Of a stretch of DNA of 64,000 nt, positions 26,205 to 35,860 are shown piece after piece. A program made the translations under genes and the position numbers. Within the stretch, counting starts at the first letter, position 1. Each line of letters opens with the position of its first letter. The stretch comes from Gammaproteobacteria bacterium (GTDB taxonomy: Bacteria > Pseudomonadota > Gammaproteobacteria > Pseudomonadales > Pseudohongiellaceae), in the NCBI GenBank assembly GCA_009844085.1, contig VYCF01000073.1, positions 1-64,000 on the forward strand, written 5' to 3'. Below the pieces are notes generated by a model. That model was not told where the DNA came from. It was given only the letters and a program-made list of their open reading frames with translations, and searched no databases.

Positions 26205-26862
26205 CGAAATCGAACCAGGTGTCCGGGTACGGTTCATCGATCAGCTTGAAGTGCCACCACTCTTCGGCGAGCGGCTCGAAGCCGTGCTTGATCATCGTGA
26301 TCTGCAGCAACATGCGCCGGGCCTGGTGCTGCGGCGAAACCTCCTGGTTCGCAGGCGCCGAACGCGGGTCGAAATAGTCCCAGCGCGTACCCATGTCGAG
26401 TTCCTCGCCGGTTTCCAGCGAAACCAGGGTCAGATCGACCGCCGAGCCCCGCGAATGCCCCGACTGTTCGGCGATATAGCCTTGCGCGAACAACTCCGAC
26501 TTGTCGACATGGGGGTAGTAGACCGACTTCATCATGTCGTCTTCCGGATCCAGGGCCCAGCGCACGAAATGATCCACCGCCCGTTGCGGACGATAGCCGT
26601 CGAACAGTTTCAGGCCAAGTCCGATCTGGCGCAATTCGATCTGCACCGCGAGCAGGGCGTCCGCCGCCTCCCGGGTGAGCAGCACTTTTTCCGCTTCGTA
26701 GCCGTCGATGGGCTCGCCGACGAAATTGCCGTGCCCGGCATAGCGCGCCTCGATCTGCACATCGGCAAGAAATTCGCCCATGTCGACGAATCCCTCCGGA
26801 ATCTGCGCCGGAGCGGGCCAGGCAAAGCCGAGAAGCAGAATCAGCAGAAGAATCCGGTTCAT
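26194..26862 (-). CDS. Exported D-Ala-D-Ala dipeptidase (VanX/DdpX family)
   Basis: 222 residues from ATG at 26862, chosen because it gives a signal peptide (MNRILLLILLLGFAWPAPAQ); earlier in-frame ATGs add a hydrophilic leader. The zinc motif SGHSRGSAVDLTL (His and Asp ligands) and the EEWWHF motif (catalytic Glu and third His) are intact. VanX family enzymes cleave D-Ala-D-Ala; outside vancomycin-resistance clusters they recycle peptidoglycan dipeptide. No vanA/vanH-like gene is nearby, so a resistance role is not supported. The gene converges on the TAXI gene. Confidence 0.92.
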   Translation of the reverse strand: MNRILLLILLLGFAWPAPAQIPEGFVDMGEFLADVQIEARYAGHGNFVGEPIDGYEAEKVLLTREAADALLAVQIELRQIGLGLKLFDGYRPQRAVDHFVRWALDPEDDMMKSVYYPHVDKSELFAQGYIAEQSGHSRGSAVDLTLVSLETGEELDMGTRWDYFDPRSAPANQEVSPQHQARRMLLQITMIKHGFEPLAEEWWHFKLIDEPYPDTWFDFVIE

Positions 26863-26954
26863 CCTGGATTTAATCCCGTAGCGAAGCGCCTTCATAGATA
26901 TTACTATGCGCGGTTGAATCGACAAGCATCGGCAATTCAAGGGCCGTAACGCGC

Positions 26955-27386
26955 ATGACTCGCATGCAAGTACATATCGCCGAGGATGAACGGGAACTGA
27001 AGCGAATCGCGCCGGTGATGCTCGAATTGCGCGATCATTTCGACACCGATGGCCTGATTGCGCAGATTCGCCGCCAGCAACAGGATGGTTACATCGTCGC
27101 CTATGTGGAAGAAGACGGCGAGGTGCTTGCCGTCGCCGGCTTCGTCATCACCAGCAAGCTGGCCTGGCACAAGCATCTTTACGTCGACGACCTGGTCACC
27201 GCAGCGGCCCGGCGCTCCCGCGGCGCGGGCCGCTGCCTGATGGACTGGCTCAAGCGATACGCCATCGACAACGGCTGCACGCAATTGCATCTCGATTCCG
27301 GCGTGCAGCGATTCCGCGCCCACAGGTTCTACCTGCGCGAAGGCTTCGACATCAACAGCCATCATTTCGCCATCACCGAGTTATAA
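26955..27386 (+). CDS. GNAT-family N-acetyltransferase
   Basis: 143 residues with the acetyl-CoA motif A in the segment KHLYVDDLVTAAARRSRGAGRCLMDWL (the R/Q-x-x-G-x-G/A loop is RRSRGAG). A C-terminal motif FRAHRFYLREGFDINSHHF fits the family. Substrate unknown. It lies 18 bp upstream of the acyl-CoA ligase gene on the same strand, so the two may be co-transcribed; the small gap has an ACAGGAGAC ribosome site for the ligase. Confidence 0.9.
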   Translation: MTRMQVHIAEDERELKRIAPVMLELRDHFDTDGLIAQIRRQQQDGYIVAYVEEDGEVLAVAGFVITSKLAWHKHLYVDDLVTAAARRSRGAGRCLMDWLKRYAIDNGCTQLHLDSGVQRFRAHRFYLREGFDINSHHFAITEL

Positions 27387-27404
27387 CGAACAGGAGACAT
27401 TTCC

Positions 27405-28973
27405 GTGATTTTCCGAAGCAAACTTCCGGACCTGGACATTCCCGACGGCAGTCTGGCCGACGTGCTGCTGCAACATTGCGACGCGCTGGGCGACAAGCAG
27501 GCGCTCGTGGACGGGCCGACCGGGCGCGAGATCACCTATGCCCAACTGCCCGTCATGGTGCGCCGGTTCGCGACCGGGCTCGCCGAACGCGGCTTCGACA
27601 AGGGCGATGTGCTCGCCATCTTCATGCCCAACGTGCCGGAATACGGGATTGCGTTCCTCGGCACGGCCTGGCTGAGTGGCGTCAACACCACGGTCAACTC
27701 GCTTTATTCGACCGATGACCTGATCCACCAGTTCAAGGATTCCGGCGCGCGCTTCCTGTTGACCATTCCCGATTTTCTCGACCGGGCCTTGCCCGCCGCG
27801 GAAGCGACCGGCATCGAGGAAATCTTCGTCCTCGGCAGCGCCGAGAACTGCACGCCTTATGCGGAATTGCTCAATAACGCCGGGGATGCACCCCAGGCGG
27901 AAATCGACCCGGCCCGGGACATGGTCGCCATGCCCTACTCTTCCGGCACTACCGGCCTGGCCAAGGGCGTCATGCTGAGCCATCGCAACCTGATCGCCAA
28001 TTTCGTGCTGTCCACGGCGGTGAATCCCCAGCAGGAAGACGACAAGATGTTCGCGGTGCTGCCGTTCTTCCATATCTACGGCATGACGCTGCTGCTTTGC
28101 CTGAGCCTGTACACCGGCGTCACCTTGCTGTCCTCGCCGCGTTTCGAACTCGAACAGTTCCTGCAAATCGTCCAGGACCACCGCGTCACCTTGCTCAGCC
28201 TCGTGCCGCCGCTGGTGCTCGCGCTGGCGAACCATCCCATCGTCGATCAATACGACCTGAGCTGCGTGCGCCTGATCACCTGCGGCGCGGCGCCGCTCGG
28301 CGTGGATCTCGAACAGGCCTGCGCCGAGCGTCTCGGTTGCGGCATCATCCAGGGCTACGGCCTTACCGAAGTCGCCGGCGCCTCGCATATCCGCGCGCTC
28401 GGCAGCGATCTCGACCTGCCCGGTTCGGTCGGCCCGGTGCTGACCAATACCGAAAGCAAGATCATCGACGTCGAAACCGGCGCCGAACTCGGCCCCAACG
28501 AAACCGGCGAAGTCCTCATTCGCGGCCCCCACGTGATGCTCGGCTATCTGAACAACCCCGAGGCGAACGCCCGTTCGCTCGACGACGAGGGCTGGTTCTA
28601 CACCGGCGACATCGGCTACGCCGACGACGACGGCTGTTTCTTCATCGTCGACCGGGTCAAGGAACTGATCAAGTACAAGGCCTACCAGGTAGCGCCCGCC
28701 GAACTCGAAGCGCTGTTGCTGACCCACGAGGCGGTCGCCGACGCGGCCGTGATCCCTTCCCCCGACCTCGAAGCGGGAGAAGTGCCCAAGGCATTTGTCT
28801 TGCGCAAGGGAGAACTCGGCGAGCAGGAGTTGATGGATTGGGTCGCCGAGCGCGTGGCCCCTCACAAGAAGATTCGCCGGCTTGAATTCGTCGACGAGAT
28901 TCCCAAATCCGCTTCCGGCAAGATCCTGCGGCGCCTGCTGGTCGAAAAGGAGCGGCAGCAAGTCGCAGGATAA
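27405..28973 (+). CDS. 4-coumarate:CoA ligase-like AMP-dependent synthetase
   Basis: 522-residue ANL-superfamily ligase starting at a GTG (27405) with AGGAGA ten bases upstream. Key motifs are the P-loop YSSGTTGLAKGVMLSH, the hinge YTGDIGYAD, and the C-terminal catalytic lysine in PKSASGKILRRLL. The overall layout matches plant/bacterial 4CL-like enzymes that activate aromatic or medium-chain acids; the exact acid is unknown. It is followed closely by the epimerase gene and preceded by the GNAT gene. Confidence 0.92.
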   Translation: MIFRSKLPDLDIPDGSLADVLLQHCDALGDKQALVDGPTGREITYAQLPVMVRRFATGLAERGFDKGDVLAIFMPNVPEYGIAFLGTAWLSGVNTTVNSLYSTDDLIHQFKDSGARFLLTIPDFLDRALPAAEATGIEEIFVLGSAENCTPYAELLNNAGDAPQAEIDPARDMVAMPYSSGTTGLAKGVMLSHRNLIANFVLSTAVNPQQEDDKMFAVLPFFHIYGMTLLLCLSLYTGVTLLSSPRFELEQFLQIVQDHRVTLLSLVPPLVLALANHPIVDQYDLSCVRLITCGAAPLGVDLEQACAERLGCGIIQGYGLTEVAGASHIRALGSDLDLPGSVGPVLTNTESKIIDVETGAELGPNETGEVLIRGPHVMLGYLNNPEANARSLDDEGWFYTGDIGYADDDGCFFIVDRVKELIKYKAYQVAPAELEALLLTHEAVADAAVIPSPDLEAGEVPKAFVLRKGELGEQELMDWVAERVAPHKKIRRLEFVDEIPKSASGKILRRLLVEKERQQVAG

Positions 28974-28990
28974 GTCCCGGAGAAACGGCG

Positions 28991-29890
28991 ATCGACAGCC
29001 TCAATGTACTGATGACCGGCGCGACCGGCCTGATCGGCGGCGCGCTCCGCGAGCGCCTGGAAAGCCAGGGGCATCGGGTATTCGCGCTCGACCGGAGCGA
29101 TGCGGGAGCGGCTTTCCGTTATTCGGCGGAGCGGCGGGAAATCCGGCTCGACCCGGCCATCGAACTCGACGCGGTCGTCAATCTCGCGGGAGCGAACATC
29201 TCCGCAAGCCGCTGGAGCGAAGACTACAAGCGGCTGATCATGGAGTCCCGGGTGGAACTTACCCGGACGCTGGCCGCGGCGCTCGCGGCTTCAGCGCACA
29301 AGCCGCGCGTATTTCTTTCCGCCACGGCCATCGGATTCTATGGCGACACCGGTGCGGAAACCGTCGATGAATCTTCTCCGCGCGGAGCGGATTTCCTCGC
29401 CGATGTCGCCGGCGCCTGGGAGGCGGCCTGCGAGCCGGCGCTCGCTGCCGGCATCCGTACGGTCAACATGCGATTCGGCGTGGTGTTGAGCCGCGATGGC
29501 GGGGTGCTCAAGGAGATGTTGCTGCCATTCAAGCTCGGGGGCGGCGGCAAACTCGGCGACGGCAGCCAATACATGAGTTGGATCGCCCTGGGCGACGTGA
29601 TTTCACTGATCGAGCTTTGCCTGCGCGACGAGACCATCAGCGGCCCGATCAATTTCGTCTCCGGCCGTCCCGCCACCAACGCCGAATTCACTCGCGCCCT
29701 CGGCAAGGTCTTGAGAAGGCCGGCTTTTTCGCCCTTCCTGCGAGCCTGGCTCATCCGCCTTCTGTTCGGTGAAATGGGCGAGGCCCTGCTGCTCGGCAGC
29801 AATCGGGTCGTTTCCCGTCGTCACGAGGAAATCGGCTTCACTCCCGCATATCCCGATCTGACCGAAGCGCTCACCGCCGAACTTCGCTGA
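28991..29890 (+). CDS. TIGR01777/YfcH-like SDR epimerase (possible ATC start)
   Basis: Extended short-chain dehydrogenase with the Rossmann motif TGATGLIGG and the family segments VNLAGANI, SATAIGFYG, and NMRFGVVLSRDGGVL. The first ATG (29012) gives MTGATG, which lacks the first beta strand. Upstream the frame stays open with residues (I)DSLNVL, and GGAG (28979-28982) lies eight bases before ATC at 28991. No ATG, GTG or TTG is in frame there, so an unusual ATC start is likely. Family members are tied to cell division or nucleotide-sugar chemistry, with no firm reaction known. Confidence 0.85.
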   Translation: MDSLNVLMTGATGLIGGALRERLESQGHRVFALDRSDAGAAFRYSAERREIRLDPAIELDAVVNLAGANISASRWSEDYKRLIMESRVELTRTLAAALAASAHKPRVFLSATAIGFYGDTGAETVDESSPRGADFLADVAGAWEAACEPALAAGIRTVNMRFGVVLSRDGGVLKEMLLPFKLGGGGKLGDGSQYMSWIALGDVISLIELCLRDETISGPINFVSGRPATNAEFTRALGKVLRRPAFSPFLRAWLIRLLFGEMGEALLLGSNRVVSRRHEEIGFTPAYPDLTEALTAELR

Positions 29891-29995
29891 TTGCCGATTC
29901 AACCCCGGCAAGCGGTTCGGCTCCGCGCCGAATGTTGGCCTGCGCCGGTAAACATCGTAATCTTGGGCTTTTCCGAAATCTGCCAGGAATCAACG

Positions 29996-31588
29996 ATGAA
30001 TATTCTGCGAACTCTCGCCATCGGCGCATTGCTGCTGCCGGTATCCCTCCAACTGCAGGCACAGGACGCCGCGGGATTCAAGGGTCTCAAGGCCGAAGCG
30101 GTGGAGCGGGTCGAGTCGATGTCCAAGTTGAACCAGGAAATCGTCGACAGCCTGTTTTCCTTCGCCGAACTCGGCTTCCAGGAATTCGAGACCCAGCGCT
30201 ACCTGGCGGAACTGCTCGTGGCGAACGGTTTCGAAGTCGAGCTGGGCGTGGCCGGCGTGCCTTCGGCCTGGTGGGCGCGCTGGGGCGAAGGCGAGCCGGT
30301 GATCGCCATCGGCTCGGACGTCGACGGCATTCCGCGCGCTTCCCAGATGCCGGGCGTGGCCTACCGGCAGCCCATGATCGAGGGTGCGCCGGGCCACGGC
30401 GAAGGCCACAATTCGGGGCTGGCGTCGGTAATCGTCGGTGGACTGGCGGTCAAGGAAATCATGGAGCGTGAGAATTTGCCTGGGACGATTGAAATCTGGC
30501 CCGGCGTCGCCGAGGAATTGCTCGGCACCAAGGCCTGGTACGCCCGCGAAGGGCTGTTCGACGATGTCGACGCCGTGCTTTTCACCCATGTGTCGAGCAC
30601 CATGAGCGTGAGTTGGGGCCACGCGCGCGGCACCGGGTTGATTTCGGTCGAATACATGTTCGACGGCATCTCTGCCCACGGCGCGGGCGACCCCTGGGCG
30701 GGCCGCAGTGCCCTCGACGCGGTGGAGCTTACGAACATCGCCTGGAACTTCCGACGCGAGCACCTGCACCCGCTACAGCGCTCGCATTACGTGATCAACA
30801 ACGGCGGCGATCAGCCGAACGTCGTGCCTTCGTATTCCAGCGTCTGGTACTTCGTGCGCGAGATACAGCCGGACGGCATCATGGAAAATTACGCAACGCT
30901 CAATCGCATCGCCGAGGGCGCGGCGATGATGACCGACACCGGCCTCAGCAGCCGCGTTGTGGGCGCCGCCCATCCGCGGCATTTCAACCGCCCCATCGCA
31001 CTGGCGATGGACGCAAACATTCGCCAGGTCGGCATGCCGAACTGGAGCGAGGACGACCAGCAGTACGCGCGCGCCTTGCAGGAGTTGATGGGCAACGAGA
31101 ATCCGCGCGGCCTGCCGCGCGAGCTTCCGGACATCGGCGAACCCTCGCCATTTCCCATCTCCGGCGGTTCGGACGACATCGGCGACGTTTCCTGGAACGT
31201 GCCGACTGTAACCTTGCGTTTTCCCTCCAACGTCAGCGGCCTGATCATGCATCACTGGTCGAGCGCCATGACCATGGCTACGCCGATCGCCCACAAGGGC
31301 ACCGAGGCCGGCGCCAAGGTAGTCGCCACGACGATGCTCGATCTGCTGACGAGCGATACGCTGCTCGAGGAAGCGTGGAACTATTTCGACGACGTACAAA
31401 CGGCCGACGCGCAATACCAGCCCTTCATCGGCCCCGACGACCCGCCGGCCATCGACAAGAACCGCGCCGTCCAGGAAGAATTCAGGCCCTTGCTGGAGGA
31501 GTTCTACTACGACCCGAGCCGTTTCGACACCTATCTTGAGCAGTTGGGTATCGAGTATCCGCAATTCGAGCCGCCCACCATCCAGTAA
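29996..31588 (+). CDS. M20-family amidohydrolase, AbgB-like, exported
   Basis: 530 residues from ATG at 29996 with a signal peptide (ALLLPVSLQLQAQ). It resembles the p-aminobenzoyl-glutamate utilisation/HipO amidohydrolase group. It has IGSDVDGIPRASQMPG (metal-binding Asp region), GEGHNSGLASV where family members have GxGHN, the catalytic GVAEELLGTKAWYAREG, and a dimerisation domain. An in-frame start further upstream at 29891 would cross the gap after the epimerase gene. Activity is likely an amide or carbamoyl hydrolysis; substrate unknown. Confidence 0.88.
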   Translation: MNILRTLAIGALLLPVSLQLQAQDAAGFKGLKAEAVERVESMSKLNQEIVDSLFSFAELGFQEFETQRYLAELLVANGFEVELGVAGVPSAWWARWGEGEPVIAIGSDVDGIPRASQMPGVAYRQPMIEGAPGHGEGHNSGLASVIVGGLAVKEIMERENLPGTIEIWPGVAEELLGTKAWYAREGLFDDVDAVLFTHVSSTMSVSWGHARGTGLISVEYMFDGISAHGAGDPWAGRSALDAVELTNIAWNFRREHLHPLQRSHYVINNGGDQPNVVPSYSSVWYFVREIQPDGIMENYATLNRIAEGAAMMTDTGLSSRVVGAAHPRHFNRPIALAMDANIRQVGMPNWSEDDQQYARALQELMGNENPRGLPRELPDIGEPSPFPISGGSDDIGDVSWNVPTVTLRFPSNVSGLIMHHWSSAMTMATPIAHKGTEAGAKVVATTMLDLLTSDTLLEEAWNYFDDVQTADAQYQPFIGPDDPPAIDKNRAVQEEFRPLLEEFYYDPSRFDTYLEQLGIEYPQFEPPTIQ

Positions 31589-31609
31589 TTCCTGACGGGA
31601 GAAACGCAG

Positions 31610-32644
31610 ATGAAACGAATCCGATTGGCGGCGCTGGCGCTTGCCCTGTCTTTTGCCGCCGGCGCAGGCGCCCAGGATGTCACGATCACCCGCCTGCTCG
31701 ACGAGCCGATCATCGGACCCGAACTGCATCCGAGCCTTGGCGTCAACATCCAGGGGCCTTCGCTGATTCAGACCCCGGAATGGCTGTCGAACCGGATGGG
31801 GCGCTACTACCTCTATTTCGCCGATCACAAGGGGCTCTATATCCGCCTTGCCTATGCCGACGAACTGACCGGGCCGTGGCAGGTCCACGAACCCGGCAGC
31901 CTGCAGATCGGGGAATCGCATTTCGCGCCGGAAAGACCTGAGATTTCCCAGGCCGAACTCGACGCTCTCGTCGAGCAGCGGCGCGCCAGCGGTGCGCGAG
32001 TCTCCCACGATCTCGCGCTCGAATTGACCGAACCGCACATCGCCTCCCCCGATGTGCATGTCGACGAGGAAAACCGACGCATCGTCATGTATTTCCACGG
32101 CCTCGAAGGGCCGGGCTTCCAGCATTCCCGTGTCGCGCTGTCCGATGACGGGGTCAATTTCACGACGATGCCCGAGAACATCGGCCGCAGCTATATGCGC
32201 GCTTTCGAACACGATGGAATGACGTACGCCATGTCAATGCCCGGCCAGTTTTACCGCTCCGTGGACGGCCTGACCGATTTCGAGGAAGGCCCGCTCCTGT
32301 TCGTGCCGAACATGCGCCATTCCGCGCTGATCGTCCGGGACGATACGCTTTACGTGTTCTGGACCCGGGTCGGCGACGCGCCGGAGACGATCCTGCTCAG
32401 CACCATCGACATCAGCGGCGACTGGAGCACGTGGCGGGAATCTTCCGAAGTCGAGGTGCTGCGACCCGAATTCGATTGGGAAGGAGCTGGAGCGCCAATT
32501 GAACCGTCCGTGCGCAGTACGGCGTATGGACATGTAAACCAGTTGCGCGATCCGGCGATTTATGTCGAAGGCGACGAGGTTTACCTGTTATACGCCGTTG
32601 CCGGCGAAAGCGGCATCGCACTAGCACGGGTGGAGTTTCATTGA
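31610..32644 (+). CDS. Secreted GH43-like five-bladed beta-propeller protein
   Basis: 344 residues with a signal peptide cut at AGAGAQDV. Motifs such as IQGPSLIQTPEWLSNRMGRYYLYFADHKG and HIASPDVHVDEENRRIVMYFHG fit the GH43/GH32-like propeller fold, with the conserved SPDVH acid region. The full catalytic acid/base pattern cannot be confirmed by eye. The gene is 21 bp downstream of the M20 hydrolase gene and overlaps the DUF1295 gene start (TTGA). Confidence 0.75.
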   Translation: MKRIRLAALALALSFAAGAGAQDVTITRLLDEPIIGPELHPSLGVNIQGPSLIQTPEWLSNRMGRYYLYFADHKGLYIRLAYADELTGPWQVHEPGSLQIGESHFAPERPEISQAELDALVEQRRASGARVSHDLALELTEPHIASPDVHVDEENRRIVMYFHGLEGPGFQHSRVALSDDGVNFTTMPENIGRSYMRAFEHDGMTYAMSMPGQFYRSVDGLTDFEEGPLLFVPNMRHSALIVRDDTLYVFWTRVGDAPETILLSTIDISGDWSTWRESSEVEVLRPEFDWEGAGAPIEPSVRSTAYGHVNQLRDPAIYVEGDEVYLLYAVAGESGIALARVEFH

Positions 32645-33516
32645 ATAGTTCAAAAGCGATTGTTTTCACGATTGTCGCCCTGCTGCTCGGCGCCGGCATC
32701 GGCTTGGCCGGCAGCCAGGGCAGCGCCGCGTTCGGCGAACTTCCACTGTTCGCAATTGCCGGCATCGTCATCTACCTGGTCCACTGGCTGGTATTCATCC
32801 CGTCCTGGATCTACCAGACCGAACACTATTTCGACCTGACCGGCAGCATTACCTACCTGTCCGCACTGGGGACTGTGGCGATCCTGCATCCCGCTCTCGA
32901 CGCCCGCGGCCTGGTGTTGTGCCTGCTCATCGCAATTTGGGCGATTCGCCTGGGCAGTTTCCTGTTCACGCGGGTGAAACGCGCCGGCGGCGACAGCCGT
33001 TTCGATCCGATCAAGATCAATTTCTTTCGCTTCCTGCTCACCTGGACGCTGAGCGGCACCTGGGTCTACGTGACCATGGCCGCCGGCCTGGCGGCGGTGA
33101 GTTCGGCCGACTCCATCGGTCTCCATGCCTTCTTCGCGGCGGGGCTCGCCTTGTGGCTGGCGGGATTCGCTTTCGAAGTGACCGCCGACACGCAGAAAAC
33201 GCGATTTCGCGCCGACCCGGCCAACGAAGGCAAGTTCATCAGCAGCGGGCTGTGGTCGATTTCCCGCCACCCGAACTATTTCGGCGAAATCGTGCTCTGG
33301 ATCGGCATCGCCGTGATCGCCTTTCCGGCGCTTTCCGGCTGGCAATTCGTCACCCTGATCTCGCCCGTGTTCGTGATTTTCCTGCTCACTAGGGTCAGCG
33401 GCATCAACATGCTGGAACGCGCCGGCAAACAGCGCTGGGGCGACAACCCCGACTACCAGGCCTACCTCGATTCCACTCCCGCGCTGGTGCCCTACGTCGG
33501 CAAGAAAGGCGGCTGA
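32641..33516 (+). CDS. DUF1295 / steroid-reductase-like membrane protein
   Basis: 291 residues with several transmembrane helices. A TTG start at 32641 overlaps the preceding stop codon (TTGA), and GTGGAG lies eight bases before it. The C-terminal half carries GLWSISRHPNYFGEIVLWIG and WGDNPDYQAYLDSTPALVPY, the signature of the DUF1295/delta-sterol reductase group. Members may reduce double bonds with NADPH; the substrate is unknown. It is probably co-transcribed with the upstream GH43-like gene. Confidence 0.88.
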   Translation: MNSSKAIVFTIVALLLGAGIGLAGSQGSAAFGELPLFAIAGIVIYLVHWLVFIPSWIYQTEHYFDLTGSITYLSALGTVAILHPALDARGLVLCLLIAIWAIRLGSFLFTRVKRAGGDSRFDPIKINFFRFLLTWTLSGTWVYVTMAAGLAAVSSADSIGLHAFFAAGLALWLAGFAFEVTADTQKTRFRADPANEGKFISSGLWSISRHPNYFGEIVLWIGIAVIAFPALSGWQFVTLISPVFVIFLLTRVSGINMLERAGKQRWGDNPDYQAYLDSTPALVPYVGKKGG

Positions 33517-33520
33517 GTTC

Positions 33521-34273
33521 CTATCTCGCGAAGAGTTGTACTTCCCTGAGCAATTCGTCTTCGAAGGGTTCGAAGTGGCCTTCGAGTCGGGCGGCGCCTA
33601 CGGCGTTGCGATAACGGACGACCGATATGCCGAGTGCAGCGGCGGACACGACGATTTCATCTTGCAAGTCGTCAATGCGATCGCTCATCGAGGCGATGTC
33701 GTCGCGCTTCGCGGCCGCTTCATCGTCGGTCAGTTCATCTTCGGCGAGCGATCTTTCCTGTGCGGTTCTGCGGGTGCGCAAATCATCGAGTTCCGCGCGC
33801 TGGGAGCGTATCGAATCTGCGCTGAGCCTGAGATTGCTCAGTGAGTTGAACACATCGCGCCCGAGTTCGAAGTTTCGCCGGAAATCGGCGGCGAGCGCGG
33901 GCGGACAATCCGCTTCGAGTTGACGGCCGATACGTCCCTCGCGGTAACCGTTTTCCGTTGTGCAATAGAGTAACAAGCCATTCTCGCGGCCGGCCACGTA
34001 AGCCTGTACATCAGGCACGACGCCGTATTCCGCGCAGTCGCGCCGATAGTCGTCAAGCACATCGAGCCCCCTGCCCTGCTGGCCGTCGATTTCGCCAACG
34101 ACTGTCCAGTTGGCGTTGAGGCATTCTTCCTGGGACATCGAGGCACAGCCCTGCAGCAAGACCGCTGCCAGCAGCCAGAGCAGCGACTTCCTGGCGAAAT
34201 CGATACGTGAAGCCCGGCGGCCAAATGTTGCATACTTGCGCATGCAATCCGATACCGACTGTTGAATATTCAT
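33521..34273 (-). CDS. DUF2799-like lipoprotein
   Basis: About 250 residues. A lipoprotein-like signal (LLWLLAAVLLQGCASMS) follows a basic N-terminus. The segment EECLNANWTVVGEIDGQQGRGLDVL is typical of DUF2799. The C-terminal half is a charged coiled-coil (about residues 145-215, heptad-like). The ATG at 34273 is chosen; a longer in-frame start at 34399 would run into the divergent gene. An alternative is 34246 (MRKYATFGRR). Function unknown; it is at the outer membrane by signal inference. Confidence 0.78.
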   Translation of the reverse strand: MNIQQSVSDCMRKYATFGRRASRIDFARKSLLWLLAAVLLQGCASMSQEECLNANWTVVGEIDGQQGRGLDVLDDYRRDCAEYGVVPDVQAYVAGRENGLLLYCTTENGYREGRIGRQLEADCPPALAADFRRNFELGRDVFNSLSNLRLSADSIRSQRAELDDLRTRRTAQERSLAEDELTDDEAAAKRDDIASMSDRIDDLQDEIVVSAAALGISVVRYRNAVGAARLEGHFEPFEDELLREVQLFAR

Positions 34274-34286
34274 AAGTAGAGCCCCC

Positions 34287-35855
34287 ATGAAACCGCCGCG
34301 AATCCTTATTGCCCCGTTGTTCCTGTTGCCTTGTTTCCCCTTGCTGGCGGCAAGCGAAGCCGATTGCCGACGTCTGCTCGATGCTAACCTGTCCGACACC
34401 AGCTTAACCAGCGCTGAAGTTCAGGCTGAGAACTCATTTGTCCCGCCGGGAGCGGACAGCGCCATGCAGCACCCGGCTTTCTGCCGAGTGGCAGGCGTTA
34501 CCGAGCCGGCGGTCCGCTTCGAGGTTTGGCTGCCTATGGCAGATTGGAACGGCAAGTACCAGGGCGTCGGCAATGGCGGCATGGCGGGCACGATCAGCTA
34601 TGCGGCGATGGCGGGGGCCTTGCAACGCGGCTATGCCACGGCGAGTACCGACACCGGTCATGAGGCCGGCCCGATCCCTTTCGATGCGTCCTGGGCTTCA
34701 GGCCGGCCCGACCTGATCGCCGATTTCGGCCATCGCTCGCTGCATCTGACGACGCGCAACGGCAAGGCACTTACGGAAGCCTTTTACGCCGAGCCGCCGG
34801 CGTACTCGTATTACGTCGGCTGCTCCAAGGGCGGCCAGCAGGGTCTGATGGAAGCGCAACGCTATCCCGGCGATTTCGACGGCCTGATCGCGGGCAATCC
34901 GGCAAACGACTGGACGCGATTCTATGCCGGCGCCCACTTGTGGTATTCGCTGGCGATGCTGGCTGACGAGGAAGCCTGGATTCCTCCAAGCAAACTGCCC
35001 GCGTTCGGTGCGGCGGTGAACAGGCATTGCGACGCTCTGGACGGCATCGAAGACGGCATCCTGATGAACCCGCTGGCCTGCGATTTCGAACCGCGGCAAT
35101 TGCAATGCCCCGCAGGTGTGGACAACGATTCCTGCCTGACCCCCAAGCAAGTCGGCGCCGTGGAGAAAATCTGGTCCGGCGTACGCGATTCCTCGGGCGA
35201 ACTCGTCTATCCGGGCCTCGTACCCGGCGGCGAGGCGGCGCCCGGCGGCTGGGAAACCTGGGTGACCGGCTCCGCGCCCTACCGCTCTCTCCATTGGCTC
35301 GGCGGCGAAGGCTTTTTCCGCTGGTTCGTGTTCGACGATCCGGACTGGGATTTCACCAGTTTCGATTACGACGCCGACCTGCAATACGCGCTGGAAAAGG
35401 TTGGGAACGAAGTGGACTCCGACGATCCCGACTTGCGCCCGCTACGCGACAGCGGCGCGAAACTCATCGTCTATCACGGCTGGAGCGACCCGGACATCTC
35501 TCCGGTCGCCAGCCTGAATTACTACGACAGCGTGGTAGACGTGATCGCGGCCGACATGCCCGGCGCGAGCCGGAAGGCTGCGCTTGAATCCACGAGAGAT
35601 TTCTTCCGCCTGTTCATGGTTCCCGGCATGGGTCATTGCCGCGGCGGGCCCGGCCCCGACCGGTTCGACGCGCTCAGTGCGTTGGAGGACTGGGTGGAAC
35701 GAGGCATAGCCCCGGAGCGCATTGTCGCAAGCAAGATCGAAGACGGCGAAACAGTGCGTTCGCGGCCGCTTTGCCCGCATCCCGAAGTCGCCGTTTACGA
35801 TGGCAGCGGCAGCACCGACGCCGCCGAAAGTTTCTCCTGCCGCGTACCGGATTGA
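34287..35855 (+). CDS. Tannase/feruloyl-esterase family hydrolase
   Basis: 522 residues with a signal peptide. The nucleophile motif GCSKGGQQGLMEAQRYPGDFDGLIAGNPANDW is the family signature. The acid is in VYHGWSDPDISP, and the catalytic His with the Cys-His pattern is in PGMGHCRGGPGPDRFDAL. A two-cysteine cluster near the nucleophile fits the disulfide seen in the family. It hydrolyses aromatic esters such as feruloyl, gallate or related compounds; which one is unknown. It lies divergently from the DUF2799-like gene and 5 bp upstream of the carboxylase gene. Confidence 0.93.
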   Translation: MKPPRILIAPLFLLPCFPLLAASEADCRRLLDANLSDTSLTSAEVQAENSFVPPGADSAMQHPAFCRVAGVTEPAVRFEVWLPMADWNGKYQGVGNGGMAGTISYAAMAGALQRGYATASTDTGHEAGPIPFDASWASGRPDLIADFGHRSLHLTTRNGKALTEAFYAEPPAYSYYVGCSKGGQQGLMEAQRYPGDFDGLIAGNPANDWTRFYAGAHLWYSLAMLADEEAWIPPSKLPAFGAAVNRHCDALDGIEDGILMNPLACDFEPRQLQCPAGVDNDSCLTPKQVGAVEKIWSGVRDSSGELVYPGLVPGGEAAPGGWETWVTGSAPYRSLHWLGGEGFFRWFVFDDPDWDFTSFDYDADLQYALEKVGNEVDSDDPDLRPLRDSGAKLIVYHGWSDPDISPVASLNYYDSVVDVIAADMPGASRKAALESTRDFFRLFMVPGMGHCRGGPGPDRFDALSALEDWVERGIAPERIVASKIEDGETVRSRPLCPHPEVAVYDGSGSTDAAESFSCRVPD

Positions 35856-35860
35856 CCGCG

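Noticed and set aside
26194..26862. Vancomycin-resistance gene reading of the VanX-like dipeptidase
   Set aside because: No vanH or vanA neighbours; exported dipeptidases of this type commonly recycle peptidoglycan.
27381..28961. 526-codon open frame opposite the 4CL-like ligase
   Set aside because: It is antisense to a complete gene and has no domain.
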